Shown: positions 24,283-32,861 of the stretch, in pieces | Numbering within the stretch: position 1 is the stretch's first letter | How the letters are laid out: every line of letters starts with the position of its first letter | From: Pseudomonadota bacterium | GTDB lineage: Bacteria > Pseudomonadota > Gammaproteobacteria > Burkholderiales > SG8-39 | NCBI GenBank assembly: GCA_018241645.1 | Contig: JAFEDL010000050.1 | Span: 1-42,920, forward strand | Length of the DNA: 42,920 nucleotides | Reading direction: 5' to 3' | Position numbers and translations under genes: made by a program | Notes under the pieces: generated by a model | Told to the model about the DNA's origin: nothing | Seen by the model: the letters and a program-made list of their open reading frames with translations, nothing else | Databases searched by the model: none

Positions 24283-25950
24283 GTGACCACTTCCACGCCC
24301 GCAGCTGCCTTTGATGCCGAGTACGACCTGGTCGTGCTCGGCTCGGGCGCGTCCGGCCTGACGGCGGCCCTGGTCGCGGCGGTAGAGGGGGCGAAAGTCC
24401 TCGTCCTCGAAAGCACACCATATGTAGGCGGCACCAGCGCGCGGTCCTCCGGCACGGTCTGGATACCGCAGCGCGACGACGCAACGGTTTCAACCTACCT
24501 CGACGCGCTCGTCGGCGACAGGGAGGATCGCGCATTGCGCGAGGCGTTCCTCGCCGCCGGCCCCGAAATGCTCGCCTGCCTCGAGAAGCATGCCGGCATG
24601 AAGTTCCGCCCTTATCCTGCGCATCCCGACTATCGCCAGGACCTGCCCGGCGCCGCGGGCGGGATGCGGCCGTTGGAGCCGCCCGAGTTCGACGGCCGCG
24701 AACTCGGCAGGCAGTTCGAGCGCGTGGGGTGGCCGCTGCCCGAGCTGATGCTGTTCGGCGGGATGATGATTACGCGGGGAGAGGCGGGCCGGTTGTTGCG
24801 CGCCGGCCGCTCGGTCGACGGGACGCTGCTCGGCGCACGCCTCGTGCTGCGCTTTCTCGCCGACCGGATGCGTTATTCGCGCGGCACGCGGCTGGTGCTC
24901 GGCAATGCGATCGTGGCGGCCCTCTACAAGGCCTTGCTCGACCGGAAGGTGGCGGTCTGGTACGAGGCGCAGACTGAGCGCCTGGTCGCAAACGGCGAGG
25001 TGCGCGGCGCCGTGGTGCGCCACTGCGGCAACATCTACCGGGTGCGTGCGCGGCGCGGCGTGGTGCTGGCCGGCGGCGGGTTTCCCGCCAGCGCCGAATG
25101 GCGCGAGAAGCACCTGCCGCATCCCCTGGCCACGCACACGCCCGCCTACGAAGGATGCGTCGGGAGCACGATCCGGCTCGGCCAGCAGGCGGGCGGCGCG
25201 CTGGGTCCCTCCGGGATCGACAACGCCTTGTGGTTTCCAAGCTCGGTGGCCAGGCGGGCCGACGGGTCGACGGCGGTCTACCCGCATATCGTGCTGGATC
25301 GCGGCAAGCCCGGGCTGGTCGCGGTCGGGAATTCAGGAGAACGGTTCACCGATGAAGCGGTCTCGTACCACGAGTTCACGCGCGCCATGTACCGCACCTC
25401 CAATGTGCCCGCATGGCTGGTCTGCGACCGGCGCTTCGTGTGGAAATACGGCCTGGGCATGATCCGGCCGATGACGCCGCGCCTGGCCCCGTACATCGAG
25501 TCCGGGTACCTGCATGTGTCCGACAGCATCGAAGGGCTGGCGCGCGCAATCGGCGTCGACGCGGCGGGCCTTTCCGCAACGGTGGGCAGGAACAACGAGT
25601 TCGCGCGGACCGGGATCGATGCGGATTTCGGCAAAGGCGGGAACGCGTACGATCGCGGCAATGGGGATGCGGCTCACAAGCCGAACCCGTGCGTGGGCAC
25701 GATCGCGAAGGCGCCGTTCTGCGCGGTGCGGGTCGAGCCCACCCCGCTCGGCACGAGCCTCGGCCTGCGCACGGACGTGAACGCGCAGGTGTGCAACGCA
25801 GGCGGGATCGCCATCCCCGGCCTGTATGCCGTCGGCAACGACATGCATTCGGTGATGGGCGGAGAATACCCCGGCGCGGGCGCCCAGCTCGGGCCGGGCA
25901 TGACTTTCGGATACCTGGCGGCGCGGCATGCCGTCCGCCCGGCAATGTAA
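24283..25950 (+). CDS. FAD-dependent dehydrogenase, 3-ketosteroid-dehydrogenase / fumarate-reductase type
   Basis: A 555-residue flavoprotein. GSGASG (residues 20-25) and Glu43 form the FAD Rossmann motif, and the C-terminus GLYAVGNDMHSVMGGEYPGAGAQLGPGMTFGYLA (about 507-540) is the second FAD contact seen in KstD-like enzymes. It would introduce or remove a carbon-carbon double bond next to a carbonyl. There is no signal peptide, so it is cytoplasmic. GTG 24283 is chosen: it lies about 20 bases after a good promoter, and the FAD motif follows within 20 residues. TTG or ATG starts further up would lie in the promoter. Eleven bases separate it from the ThDP enzyme, so it opens the operon. Steroid metabolism is not implied because no other steroid genes are present. 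Confidence 0.87.
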   Translation: MTTSTPAAAFDAEYDLVVLGSGASGLTAALVAAVEGAKVLVLESTPYVGGTSARSSGTVWIPQRDDATVSTYLDALVGDREDRALREAFLAAGPEMLACLEKHAGMKFRPYPAHPDYRQDLPGAAGGMRPLEPPEFDGRELGRQFERVGWPLPELMLFGGMMITRGEAGRLLRAGRSVDGTLLGARLVLRFLADRMRYSRGTRLVLGNAIVAALYKALLDRKVAVWYEAQTERLVANGEVRGAVVRHCGNIYRVRARRGVVLAGGGFPASAEWREKHLPHPLATHTPAYEGCVGSTIRLGQQAGGALGPSGIDNALWFPSSVARRADGSTAVYPHIVLDRGKPGLVAVGNSGERFTDEAVSYHEFTRAMYRTSNVPAWLVCDRRFVWKYGLGMIRPMTPRLAPYIESGYLHVSDSIEGLARAIGVDAAGLSATVGRNNEFARTGIDADFGKGGNAYDRGNGDAAHKPNPCVGTIAKAPFCAVRVEPTPLGTSLGLRTDVNAQVCNAGGIAIPGLYAVGNDMHSVMGGEYPGAGAQLGPGMTFGYLAARHAVRPAM

Positions 25951-25961
25951 AGGAGAGAACA

Positions 25962-27815
25962 ATGAACAAACCTACGGAAAAGGGCGTGGTAGGAGCGCAA
26001 GATGGTGCGCAGGCGGCGCCGGCAGCCGTCCCGAAGAAGATGACGAGAAAGGGCGGCGAGCTGATCGCCGAATTCCTCGTCAACGAAAGGATGCCGTACA
26101 TCTTCGGCATCTGCGGCCACGGCAACGTCGGCCTGCTCGACCCGCTGTACGAGGTCCGCGACAAGATCAAGCTGATCTCGCCGCGCCACGAGCAGACCGC
26201 CGCGCACATGGCCGACGGGTACTTCCGCGTGAAGCACCAGCCCGTGGCGACGCTGACCTCCACCGGGCCGGGCTCGGCCAACCTGATCATGGCGCTGGCC
26301 GTGGCGCAGACCGATTCGTCCGCGCTGCTCGCGATCACCGCCAACGTGCCAACCTCGCAGTTCAACCGCAGCCCGTTCCAGGAACTCAACCGCCACAACC
26401 AGGCGGATTTCCCCAACGTGATCCGGCCGGTGGTGAAGCACAGCTTCCAGCCCTCGCGCGTCGACATGCTGCCGCACGCGCTGCGCCAGGCGGTCACCAC
26501 GATGACCAGCGGCCGGCCCGGCCCGGTAAACCTGGATGTTCCGTACAACCTGTTCCAGGAAGAGGCGGAGGTGGCGCTCGAGCCGGCATGGGACGGCTTC
26601 GCCAAGCGCCGCAGCGGCGCCTCTCCCGACGACGTCCGGACGGCCGTCAACATGCTGCAGGCTTCGCGCCGGCCGGTGATCTTCATCGGGCACGGCGTGA
26701 CGCTTTCGGAAGCGTCTAAGGAGCTCACCGAGTTCGCGATGCAATACCGCATCCCGGTCATCAGTTCGCCGAACGGCATGGGGTGCCTGGACATGCGCGA
26801 TCCCCTGTCGCTCGGGTTCATCGGCCGCAACGGCGCCTACCAGGCCAACCAGGCGGGGCGCTACTGCGACCTCATCATCGCCATCGGCGCGCGGTTCGAC
26901 GACCGCTCCGCGTCCTCGTGGATGCCGGGCTACTCGTGGAACATCCCGACCTCCAAGCTCATCCATGTCGACGTGGACCACGCCGAGATCGGCCGCAACT
27001 ATGCGCCGGACCTCGGGATACTGGCCGATGCGCGCACGTTCCTGCGGCAGGTGCTTGGCGAGGCGGCAGGCAGGAAGATCGACGGCGCGACGCAATTCGC
27101 GCAATGGCATGCGGAAATCGCGGGCTGGCGCGCAGAATGGGAAAAATTTGTCGCGCCGAACTTCAATATCCACTCCACGCCGATCCGGCCCGAGCGAATC
27201 GTCGCCGACTGCCGCGCCGTGCTGCCCGACGACGCGATCATCTCGCTCGACTCCGGCATCCACCACAACTGGTTCATGCAGTTCTGGGAGGCGCGCCGGC
27301 CGCAGACCATGCTGAACACCTGGGGTTTTTCGGGCATGGGCTTCGGGCCGAGCTCGATCCTCGGCGCCAAGCTGGCCGCGCCCGACCGCCCCTGCGTGTC
27401 GATCTGCGGCGACGGCGGCTTCACCATGGTGTCCCACGTGCTGTGCACCGCTGTCGAATACGACATCCCGGCGGTCTGGGTGGTGTGGAACAACTTCGCC
27501 TGGGGCGCGATCCGCGACCTGCAGTACGCCTACTTCCAGGGCCGCGAGTACGGCACGGGCTTCTACTCCGGGCCCGACCGCAAGCCCTACAACCCCGACT
27601 TCGCCGCTTGGGCGCGGGCGGCGGGGGTGGAGGGCCTCACGGTCACGAAGTCTCAGGACTTCAAGGGCACGCTGGAGCACGCCATCAAGCTCAACAAGCC
27701 CTGCCTGATCGACGTGCACGTCGACGCCAACATCCGTCCGCCCGGCACCGGCGCCTGGGCGCTCCCGCCGATTCCGCACATGGAACCGGTCTTCGGCAAG
27801 AAAATCGTAAGGTGA
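25962..27815 (+). CDS. ThDP-dependent enzyme, acetolactate-synthase superfamily
   Basis: A 617-residue enzyme with the three domains of the pyruvate-oxidase / acetolactate-synthase group. Glu77 (RHEQTAAHM) is the cofactor-activating glutamate; GDGG at residues 483-486 and Asn510-Asn511 bind diphosphate and magnesium. The middle domain (about 215-350) has the DHS-like fold with PVIFIGHGV. It would cleave or join carbon-carbon bonds next to a keto group. AAAGGAG stands nine bases before ATG 25962. Cupin and aldehyde dehydrogenase genes follow at six and three bases, which suggests a decarboxylase or lyase that delivers an aldehyde. It is not close enough to any named enzyme that I can recognise for a specific substrate. 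Confidence 0.88.
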   Translation: MNKPTEKGVVGAQDGAQAAPAAVPKKMTRKGGELIAEFLVNERMPYIFGICGHGNVGLLDPLYEVRDKIKLISPRHEQTAAHMADGYFRVKHQPVATLTSTGPGSANLIMALAVAQTDSSALLAITANVPTSQFNRSPFQELNRHNQADFPNVIRPVVKHSFQPSRVDMLPHALRQAVTTMTSGRPGPVNLDVPYNLFQEEAEVALEPAWDGFAKRRSGASPDDVRTAVNMLQASRRPVIFIGHGVTLSEASKELTEFAMQYRIPVISSPNGMGCLDMRDPLSLGFIGRNGAYQANQAGRYCDLIIAIGARFDDRSASSWMPGYSWNIPTSKLIHVDVDHAEIGRNYAPDLGILADARTFLRQVLGEAAGRKIDGATQFAQWHAEIAGWRAEWEKFVAPNFNIHSTPIRPERIVADCRAVLPDDAIISLDSGIHHNWFMQFWEARRPQTMLNTWGFSGMGFGPSSILGAKLAAPDRPCVSICGDGGFTMVSHVLCTAVEYDIPAVWVVWNNFAWGAIRDLQYAYFQGREYGTGFYSGPDRKPYNPDFAAWARAAGVEGLTVTKSQDFKGTLEHAIKLNKPCLIDVHVDANIRPPGTGAWALPPIPHMEPVFGKKIVR

Positions 27816-27820
27816 GGAAC

Positions 27821-28204
27821 ATGAAAAAGAACAAGGGCAAGGGCAAGGCGCAGGCATCGATCCGCAACATCGTCGAAACGCCGTGGCTGCAGTTTCCCGG
27901 CCACTTCGGCGGCGCGTTGTCCAAGCCGCTGGTGCGGCCCGAGACGGCCGGCTCGAAACTGGTCGACTACCGCATTTCGACCTACCAGCCCATGGCCTAC
28001 GTCGAAGTGCACAAGCACAAGGTGCAGGAGCAGATCTACCACGTGCTCGAAGGCGAGGGCGCCATGGTGATCGAGGGCGAGACCCGGATCGTCAGGAAGC
28101 ACGACGTGGTCTTCATCCCGCCCGGCCTGTCCCATTCGATCATCAACAACGGGATCAGCGACCTCACGTTCATCGTCGTCACCACGCCCGTCGAGGACAA
28201 GTAG
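27821..28204 (+). CDS. small cupin-domain protein
   Basis: A 127-residue single-domain cupin. The first motif is VEVHKHKVQEQIYHVLEGEG, with the metal-binding His/His/Glu pattern, and the second is HDVVFIPPGLSHSI with the last His, so a metal site is likely. A Lys-rich leader (MKKNKGKGK) precedes it. Small cupins of this kind are isomerases, decarboxylases or regulators, and the exact role here is unknown. GGTGAGG lies before ATG 27821, five bases after the ThDP gene stop, and the next gene begins four bases after its stop. It is therefore a fixed member of the operon and probably acts on the same intermediate. Confidence 0.85.
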   Translation: MKKNKGKGKAQASIRNIVETPWLQFPGHFGGALSKPLVRPETAGSKLVDYRISTYQPMAYVEVHKHKVQEQIYHVLEGEGAMVIEGETRIVRKHDVVFIPPGLSHSIINNGISDLTFIVVTTPVEDK

Positions 28205-28207
28205 CCG

Positions 28208-29626
28208 ATGGTTGCCAGCGTAAGGATGCTCATCGGCGGCAAGTGGCGCGAAGGCGCGAAGACCCACGAGGTGCGCGACCCGTACCGCAACGAGGTCATT
28301 GCGCATGCGCCGGAGTCCTCTCTGCAGGACCTCGAGGATGCGCTGGCGGCGGCCAGCGCGGCGAAGGCGCAGGCCGCAGCCATGCCGGGTTACGAGCGGG
28401 CCGCGATCCTGCGCCGCGTGGCGCAGCTGCTGGTCGAGCGCGCGGACGGGATCGCCGAGATCATGTCGCGCGAGACCGGCAAGGCGATCAACGACGCCCG
28501 CGCGGAGGTGATCCGTTCGCAGGACACCATCAACCTGTCGGCCGAGGAGGCGATCCGCATCCAGGGCGAGCAGGTGCCGCTCGACGGCAGCGCGATGGGC
28601 GCGGGCAAGTACGCGTTCCTGCTGCGTTTCCCGGTGGGCGTCGTGGCCGGGATCACGCCGTTCAACGCGCCGTTCAACCTCGCCTGCCACAAGTTCGCCC
28701 CGGCCCTGGCGGCCGGCAACACCATCGTGCTGAAGGCGCCGCCGCAGTCGCCGTGGGTGGTGAGCAAGCTGGCCGAATTGTTCCACGATGCGGGCGCGCC
28801 GCCCGGATTCGTCAACCTGCTGTTCGGCAATGCCGTCGGTCCCGCGCTGGTGCGCGACCCGCGCGTCGATTTCGTCACGTTCACCGGTTCGAGCCGGGTG
28901 GGCGCGGAGATCAAGGCCGCGAGCGGCCTCAAGCGCGTGGCCCTCGAACTGGGCGGCAACGGCACGACCATCGTGTGCGCCGACGCCGACCTCGACGAGG
29001 CCGCGGCGCTGTGCGCGCGCAACTCGATGCGCCTCGCCGGCCAGAGCTGCATTTCGGTGCAGAACATCTACGTGCACCAGGACGTCTACGAGGCTTTCCT
29101 GGAAAAAGTGGTGGCGGGGGTGAAGAAGCTGAAACTCGGCGACCCGCTCGACCCGAAGAGCGACGTCGGCACGCTGATCGACGAGAACGCCGCGAAGCGC
29201 GTGGAAAACTGGGTGGGCGAGGCAGTTTCGCAGGGCGCGCGCCTGCTTACCGGAGGCAAGCGCCATGGCGCTGCTTACGAGCCCACCGTGCTGGCCGACG
29301 TGCGCCCGACCATGAAGGTCGTGTGCGAGGAGATCTTCGGGCCGGTGGCCACCGTGCAGCCGTTCACCGACCTGAACCCGTTGTTCGAGCGCGTGAGCGC
29401 CGAACAGTACGGCCTGCATGCCGGCATCTTCACGAAGTCCCTGAAGGTGTCCTTCGACGCGATACGCCGCCTGCGCGTGGGCGGCGTGATCATCAACGGG
29501 ACTTCGACCTGGCGCACGGACCAGCTCGCCTACGGCGGCATCAAGGCCAGCGGCATCGGCCGGGAGGGCCCGAAGTTCGCGATCCGCGACATGACGGACG
29601 AGAGGCTGGTGGTTTTCAACCTATAA
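28208..29626 (+). CDS. aldehyde dehydrogenase, NAD(P)-dependent
   Basis: A 472-residue ALDH-superfamily enzyme of normal length. Catalytic residues are Glu247 (LELGGN) and Cys281 (GQSCIS); the cofactor lysine lies in KAPPQSP. It would oxidise an aldehyde to a carboxylate or an acyl-CoA. Its GQSCISVQNIYVH segment resembles lactaldehyde and phosphonoacetaldehyde dehydrogenases more than betaine aldehyde enzymes, but this is only a similarity impression. In the operon it follows the ThDP enzyme and cupin, in line with removal of an aldehyde product. Its stop codon lies within a TATAAT sequence just before the regulator gene. Confidence 0.92.
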   Translation: MVASVRMLIGGKWREGAKTHEVRDPYRNEVIAHAPESSLQDLEDALAAASAAKAQAAAMPGYERAAILRRVAQLLVERADGIAEIMSRETGKAINDARAEVIRSQDTINLSAEEAIRIQGEQVPLDGSAMGAGKYAFLLRFPVGVVAGITPFNAPFNLACHKFAPALAAGNTIVLKAPPQSPWVVSKLAELFHDAGAPPGFVNLLFGNAVGPALVRDPRVDFVTFTGSSRVGAEIKAASGLKRVALELGGNGTTIVCADADLDEAAALCARNSMRLAGQSCISVQNIYVHQDVYEAFLEKVVAGVKKLKLGDPLDPKSDVGTLIDENAAKRVENWVGEAVSQGARLLTGGKRHGAAYEPTVLADVRPTMKVVCEEIFGPVATVQPFTDLNPLFERVSAEQYGLHAGIFTKSLKVSFDAIRRLRVGGVIINGTSTWRTDQLAYGGIKASGIGREGPKFAIRDMTDERLVVFNL

Positions 29627-29632
29627 TAAAAA

Positions 29633-30469
29633 ATGCCTGCCAAGAAGAAGCCCATCCCCCAGGACCCGGCCGAGGCCGCGCCCAAGGAACGCGGCGGAAT
29701 CCAGTCGCTCGAGCGCGCGTTCGCCATCCTCGAGGAGGTGGCCCGCAACGTCGAAGGGATCAACGTCGCCGACCTGTCGAAGGCGGTCGGGCTGCACAAC
29801 AGCACCACGTTCCACCTGGTGAAGACGATGGCGCAGCTGGGCTACATCAGCCAGGTGCGCGAGTCCAAGCGCTACCGGATCGGCACGAAGCTCTTCACGC
29901 TGGCGGCCGGCGCGCTCGAGGAGAATTCGTTCCTCGCCGTGGCCACGCCGGTGCTGGAAAAGCTGACGGGCGAGACCGGTGAGTCGGCGCATTTCGCCAT
30001 CCGTTCGGGCAACAGCATCGTCGTGATCGCGCGCACCGCAGGCTCGGGCCTCCTGCAGATGGTCGACCGCAACGGCGGGCAGCGTCCCGCGCATGCCACC
30101 GCGCTCGGCAAGGTCCTGTTGTCCCCGCTGAACGACGCCCAGATCCGCCAGTTCCTCGGGCCCGAGGCGCTGCGCAAGTTCACCCCCAAGACCATCTCCG
30201 AGCGCGACACGCTGCTGCGCGAGATTGCGGAGGTGCGCCGCACCGGCATCGCGTACGACGACGGGGAGTTCGACGAGGAGATCCGCTGCGTTGCGGTACC
30301 GGTCTTCGATTTTGCCGGGCGCGTTGCCGGCGCGGTCGGCATCTCCGGTGCCGTATGGCGGCTATCCCTGCAGTCGCTCCAGGCCAAGGCCGAGCAGGTG
30401 CGCGAGGCAGCGCGGTCGATTTCCGCGCAGCTCGGGTACAGCGAGGCGAAGGCACCGCGCGTCGCCTAG
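29633..30469 (+). CDS. IclR-family transcriptional regulator
   Basis: A 278-residue regulator. The N-terminal winged helix (about residues 20-85) reads IQSLERAFAILEEVARNVEG then LSKAVGLHNSTTFHLVKTM, as in IclR proteins; the rest is the ligand-binding domain with RPAHATALGKVLLS and FDEEIRCVAVPVFD. Effectors of this family are often aromatic or other small acids. ATG 29633 lies six bases after the stop of the ALDH gene and has no Shine-Dalgarno. TATAAT at 29622-29627 directly upstream suggests an extra, possibly leaderless, promoter, but no -35 box is seen. It is the obvious candidate to bind the shared 15-bp motif in front of the catabolic genes and the importer. Confidence 0.92.
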   Translation: MPAKKKPIPQDPAEAAPKERGGIQSLERAFAILEEVARNVEGINVADLSKAVGLHNSTTFHLVKTMAQLGYISQVRESKRYRIGTKLFTLAAGALEENSFLAVATPVLEKLTGETGESAHFAIRSGNSIVVIARTAGSGLLQMVDRNGGQRPAHATALGKVLLSPLNDAQIRQFLGPEALRKFTPKTISERDTLLREIAEVRRTGIAYDDGEFDEEIRCVAVPVFDFAGRVAGAVGISGAVWRLSLQSLQAKAEQVREAARSISAQLGYSEAKAPRVA

Positions 30470-30531
30470 CTGTGCCCCGGCCCGACCCAACGGGCCTGAC
30501 GTATCCCTGTCGCGCTGCCCACCATTTCCCC

Positions 30532-30590
30532 TTGCACCCATTGCGGGTTTATTCGATACTGTGAATTCGTTTGCGGCATTGTGAAATGTT
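30532..30590 (+). promoter_or_regulatory. promoter of the ABC importer operon with tandem regulator motifs
   Basis: TTGCAC (30532-30537) and GATACT (30555-30560) are 17 bp apart. TACTGTGAAT (30557-30566) overlaps the -10 box, and CATTGTGAAA (30577-30586) lies exactly 20 bp, about two helical turns, downstream. The second belongs to GCATTGTGAAATGTT (30576-30590), identical on the opposite strand to the motif at 24225-24239. The layout fits repression by a dimer pair. Confidence 0.6.
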
Positions 30591-30619
30591 TGCTGGACCA
30601 ACGAAGCGAGGAGGATCAA

Positions 30620-31870
30620 ATGAACGGAGACAAAAAAAAGGGGAACGTATCCCGCAGGACCGCGCTCAAGGCAGGCGCCGCGGGCGCGCTGGCCCTTGGA
30701 TTTCCGGCGATCGTGCGAGCGCAGTCGGACAAGATCAAGATCGGGCACCTCACGCCGCTGACGGGCTTCCTCGGGGCGCTGGGTGAGTACGCCGTCCTCG
30801 GCATGCGGATGGCGCAGGAAGAGATCAACAAGTCGGGCGGCGTGATGGGCCGCCAGATCGAGGTGATGTCGGAAGACTCGGTCAACCCGGCCACGGCCGC
30901 GACCAAGGCGCAGCGCATGCTCGAGCGCGACGGCGCGACCCTGCTGTTCGGCGAGATCAACTCGGCATCGGCCAAGACGATCATGCAGGTGGCGGCGCGC
31001 AACAAGCGCCTGTTCATGAGCGTGGGCGCGCGTTCCGACGTGCTGCGCGGCAAGGACTGCAACCGCTACACGTTCCACGTCGACATCCCGGTCACCGTCA
31101 TGGTGAACGCCGTGGGCCAGGCGCTGATGCGCGACGGCCTGGTGAAGGGCAAGAAGTTCTTCAGCCTGACTTCCGACTACCTGTTCGGGCACGACCTGGC
31201 GAAGGCGGCCAAGTCCTTCTTCGCCGCCAACGGCGGGAGCCTGATCGGCGACGAGCTGGTCGCCACCGACGTGACCGACTTCAGCCCCTACCTGCTGAAG
31301 ATCCGGCAGGCGAAGCCGGATGTGGTGTCCACCAACCTGGGCGGCAACCAGGTCACGAACTTCGTGAAGCAGTACGCCGAGTTCGGGCTGCCCTACCCGG
31401 TGGTGGGCTTCAACCTGAATACCGCGGATGCGTGGGCGGCGGGCGACGGCAACCTGGGCGGGATCTGGCCCACCGTCTGGCACCACGACCTCGACGTGCC
31501 CGGTTCGAAGGCCTTCGTGGCCGCCTTCATGAAGAAATACGGCAAGCGGCCCGAGAACCACGCCTGGATCGAGTACGTCTCGCTCAAGATCCTGGCGCAG
31601 GCCATGAACGCGACGAAGTCCACCGACACGGAAAAGCTGATCGCCTATTTCGAGTCGCAGGCGGAGTTCGACCTGCTCAAGGCGCGCAAGGGCTATTTCC
31701 GCTCGTGGGACCACCAGCTGATGCAGGAAGCCTACCCGTTCACCGTCAAGCCCAAGGGCCAGGCGAAGGGCAAGCAGGACTTCCTCGCGTTCGGGGCGGC
31801 GGTGCCCGCGGCGAACCAGCCCCTGGAGCTGCTTGCGCCGGCGAAGGAGCAGAACGCCTGCGTGTTCTAG
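30620..31870 (+). CDS. Tat-exported substrate-binding protein of a Liv-type ABC importer
   Basis: A 416-residue periplasmic receptor of the branched-chain-amino-acid type (Peripla_BP_6). The leader has a twin-arginine motif, SRRTALK (residues 11-17), then a hydrophobic stretch ending AIVRAQ, so folded export by Tat is expected. Mature sequence begins KIKIGHLTPLTGFLGALGEYAVLGM (about residues 36-60). GAGGAGG stands before ATG 30620. A strong stem-loop after its stop separates it from the permease genes. Members of this family bind amino acids, aromatic acids or amides; the surrounding catabolic enzymes suggest an organic acid. Confidence 0.9.
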   Translation: MNGDKKKGNVSRRTALKAGAAGALALGFPAIVRAQSDKIKIGHLTPLTGFLGALGEYAVLGMRMAQEEINKSGGVMGRQIEVMSEDSVNPATAATKAQRMLERDGATLLFGEINSASAKTIMQVAARNKRLFMSVGARSDVLRGKDCNRYTFHVDIPVTVMVNAVGQALMRDGLVKGKKFFSLTSDYLFGHDLAKAAKSFFAANGGSLIGDELVATDVTDFSPYLLKIRQAKPDVVSTNLGGNQVTNFVKQYAEFGLPYPVVGFNLNTADAWAAGDGNLGGIWPTVWHHDLDVPGSKAFVAAFMKKYGKRPENHAWIEYVSLKILAQAMNATKSTDTEKLIAYFESQAEFDLLKARKGYFRSWDHQLMQEAYPFTVKPKGQAKGKQDFLAFGAAVPAANQPLELLAPAKEQNACVF

Positions 31871-31878
31871 CCGGGTCC

Positions 31879-31908
31879 GCGCCGAAGGGGCCGCGGCTCC
31901 TTCGGCGC
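31879..31908 (+). other. stem-loop between binding-protein and permease genes
   Basis: GCGCCGAAGG (31879-31888) and CCTTCGGCGC (31899-31908) form a perfect ten-base stem with a ten-base GC-rich loop, eight bases after the stop. No T-tract follows, so full termination is unlikely. As in other binding-protein operons, it may protect the upstream message and lower permease expression. Confidence 0.6.
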
Positions 31909-31975
31909 GCCGCGGATTGCGCGGCGCGCGGCGCGTGACGACCCTCCCAACTCCCCCCGCATTCCTGGACTAAGC

Positions 31976-32851
31976 ATGCAGTTCCTGTTCTTGCTGGAAC
32001 AGGTGGTGAACGGCCTCGTGCTCGGGGGCTACTACCTCCTGATCGCGCTCGGCCTGTCGCTGATCTTCAGCGTGGGCGGGGTGGTGAACCTTGCGCACGG
32101 CGCGTTCTATGCGTTCGGGGCCTACGTGTCGCTCGAAATCGCCAAGCACACCGGCTTCGGGCCTTCGATCGTGCTTTCGCCGGTGGCGGTGGGCCTGCTC
32201 GGCGTGCTGTTCGAGCGGTTCCTGCTGCGCCGGTTCTACACCGCCGATCCCATCCTGAGCCTGCTCGTGACGTTCGGGTTGGCGATGGTGGCCGAGCAGC
32301 TGATCCGGATGATCTGGGGTGCCGCGCCCTTGTCCGCGTCCATGCCGCCCGGGTTCAAGGGGCAGCTCATGTTCGGCGACTTCATGTTCTCGCGCTATCG
32401 GCTGCTGCTGCTGGCCGTCGTCGCGGGCGTGCTTGCCGCGATCTGGCTGCTGCTGCACAAGACTGCCTTCGGCCGCGTGGTGCGCGCGGGCATCCAGCGC
32501 CCCGACATGGTGGCCGCGCTGGGAATCCGCCTGCAGCCCTACATGACCGCGATTGTCGTGCTCGGCGTGGGCATGGCCGCGCTCGGCGGCGCGCTGTTTG
32601 CCCCGATCACGGTCGTGCACCCGGCCATGGGCGCGGAGATCATCACGGTCGCTTTCGTAGTGGTGGTGATCGGCGGGCTGGGCAGCTTCTGGGGCGTGGT
32701 GCTGGCCGCGCTGCTGGTGGGCGTGGTGCGCGGCATCACCATCCATTTCGCCCCGGCGGCCGGCGAGGCCTCTATGTACGTGCTGATGTTCCTGGTGCTG
32801 ATGTTCAGGCCGCGCGGGCTGCTCGGCGAGCGCATCGAGAAATTCGAGTGA
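31976..32851 (+). CDS. LivH-type ABC permease
   Basis: A 291-residue inner-membrane permease with about eight hydrophobic helices. Typical elements are GLVLGGYYLLIALGLSLIF at the N-terminus, VNLAHGAFYAFGAYVSLE, the cytoplasmic EAA-like coupling loop region FGRVVRAGIQRPDMVAALGI (about residues 163-182), and VVVVIGGLGSFWGVVLAALLVG. It pairs with the LivM domain encoded next to form the channel. ATG 31976 has a poor ribosome binding site and lies about 105 bp after the binding-protein gene. Ten bases separate it from the fusion gene. Confidence 0.93.
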   Translation: MQFLFLLEQVVNGLVLGGYYLLIALGLSLIFSVGGVVNLAHGAFYAFGAYVSLEIAKHTGFGPSIVLSPVAVGLLGVLFERFLLRRFYTADPILSLLVTFGLAMVAEQLIRMIWGAAPLSASMPPGFKGQLMFGDFMFSRYRLLLLAVVAGVLAAIWLLLHKTAFGRVVRAGIQRPDMVAALGIRLQPYMTAIVVLGVGMAALGGALFAPITVVHPAMGAEIITVAFVVVVIGGLGSFWGVVLAALLVGVVRGITIHFAPAAGEASMYVLMFLVLMFRPRGLLGERIEKFE

Positions 32852-32861
32852 GGCCGGCCGC

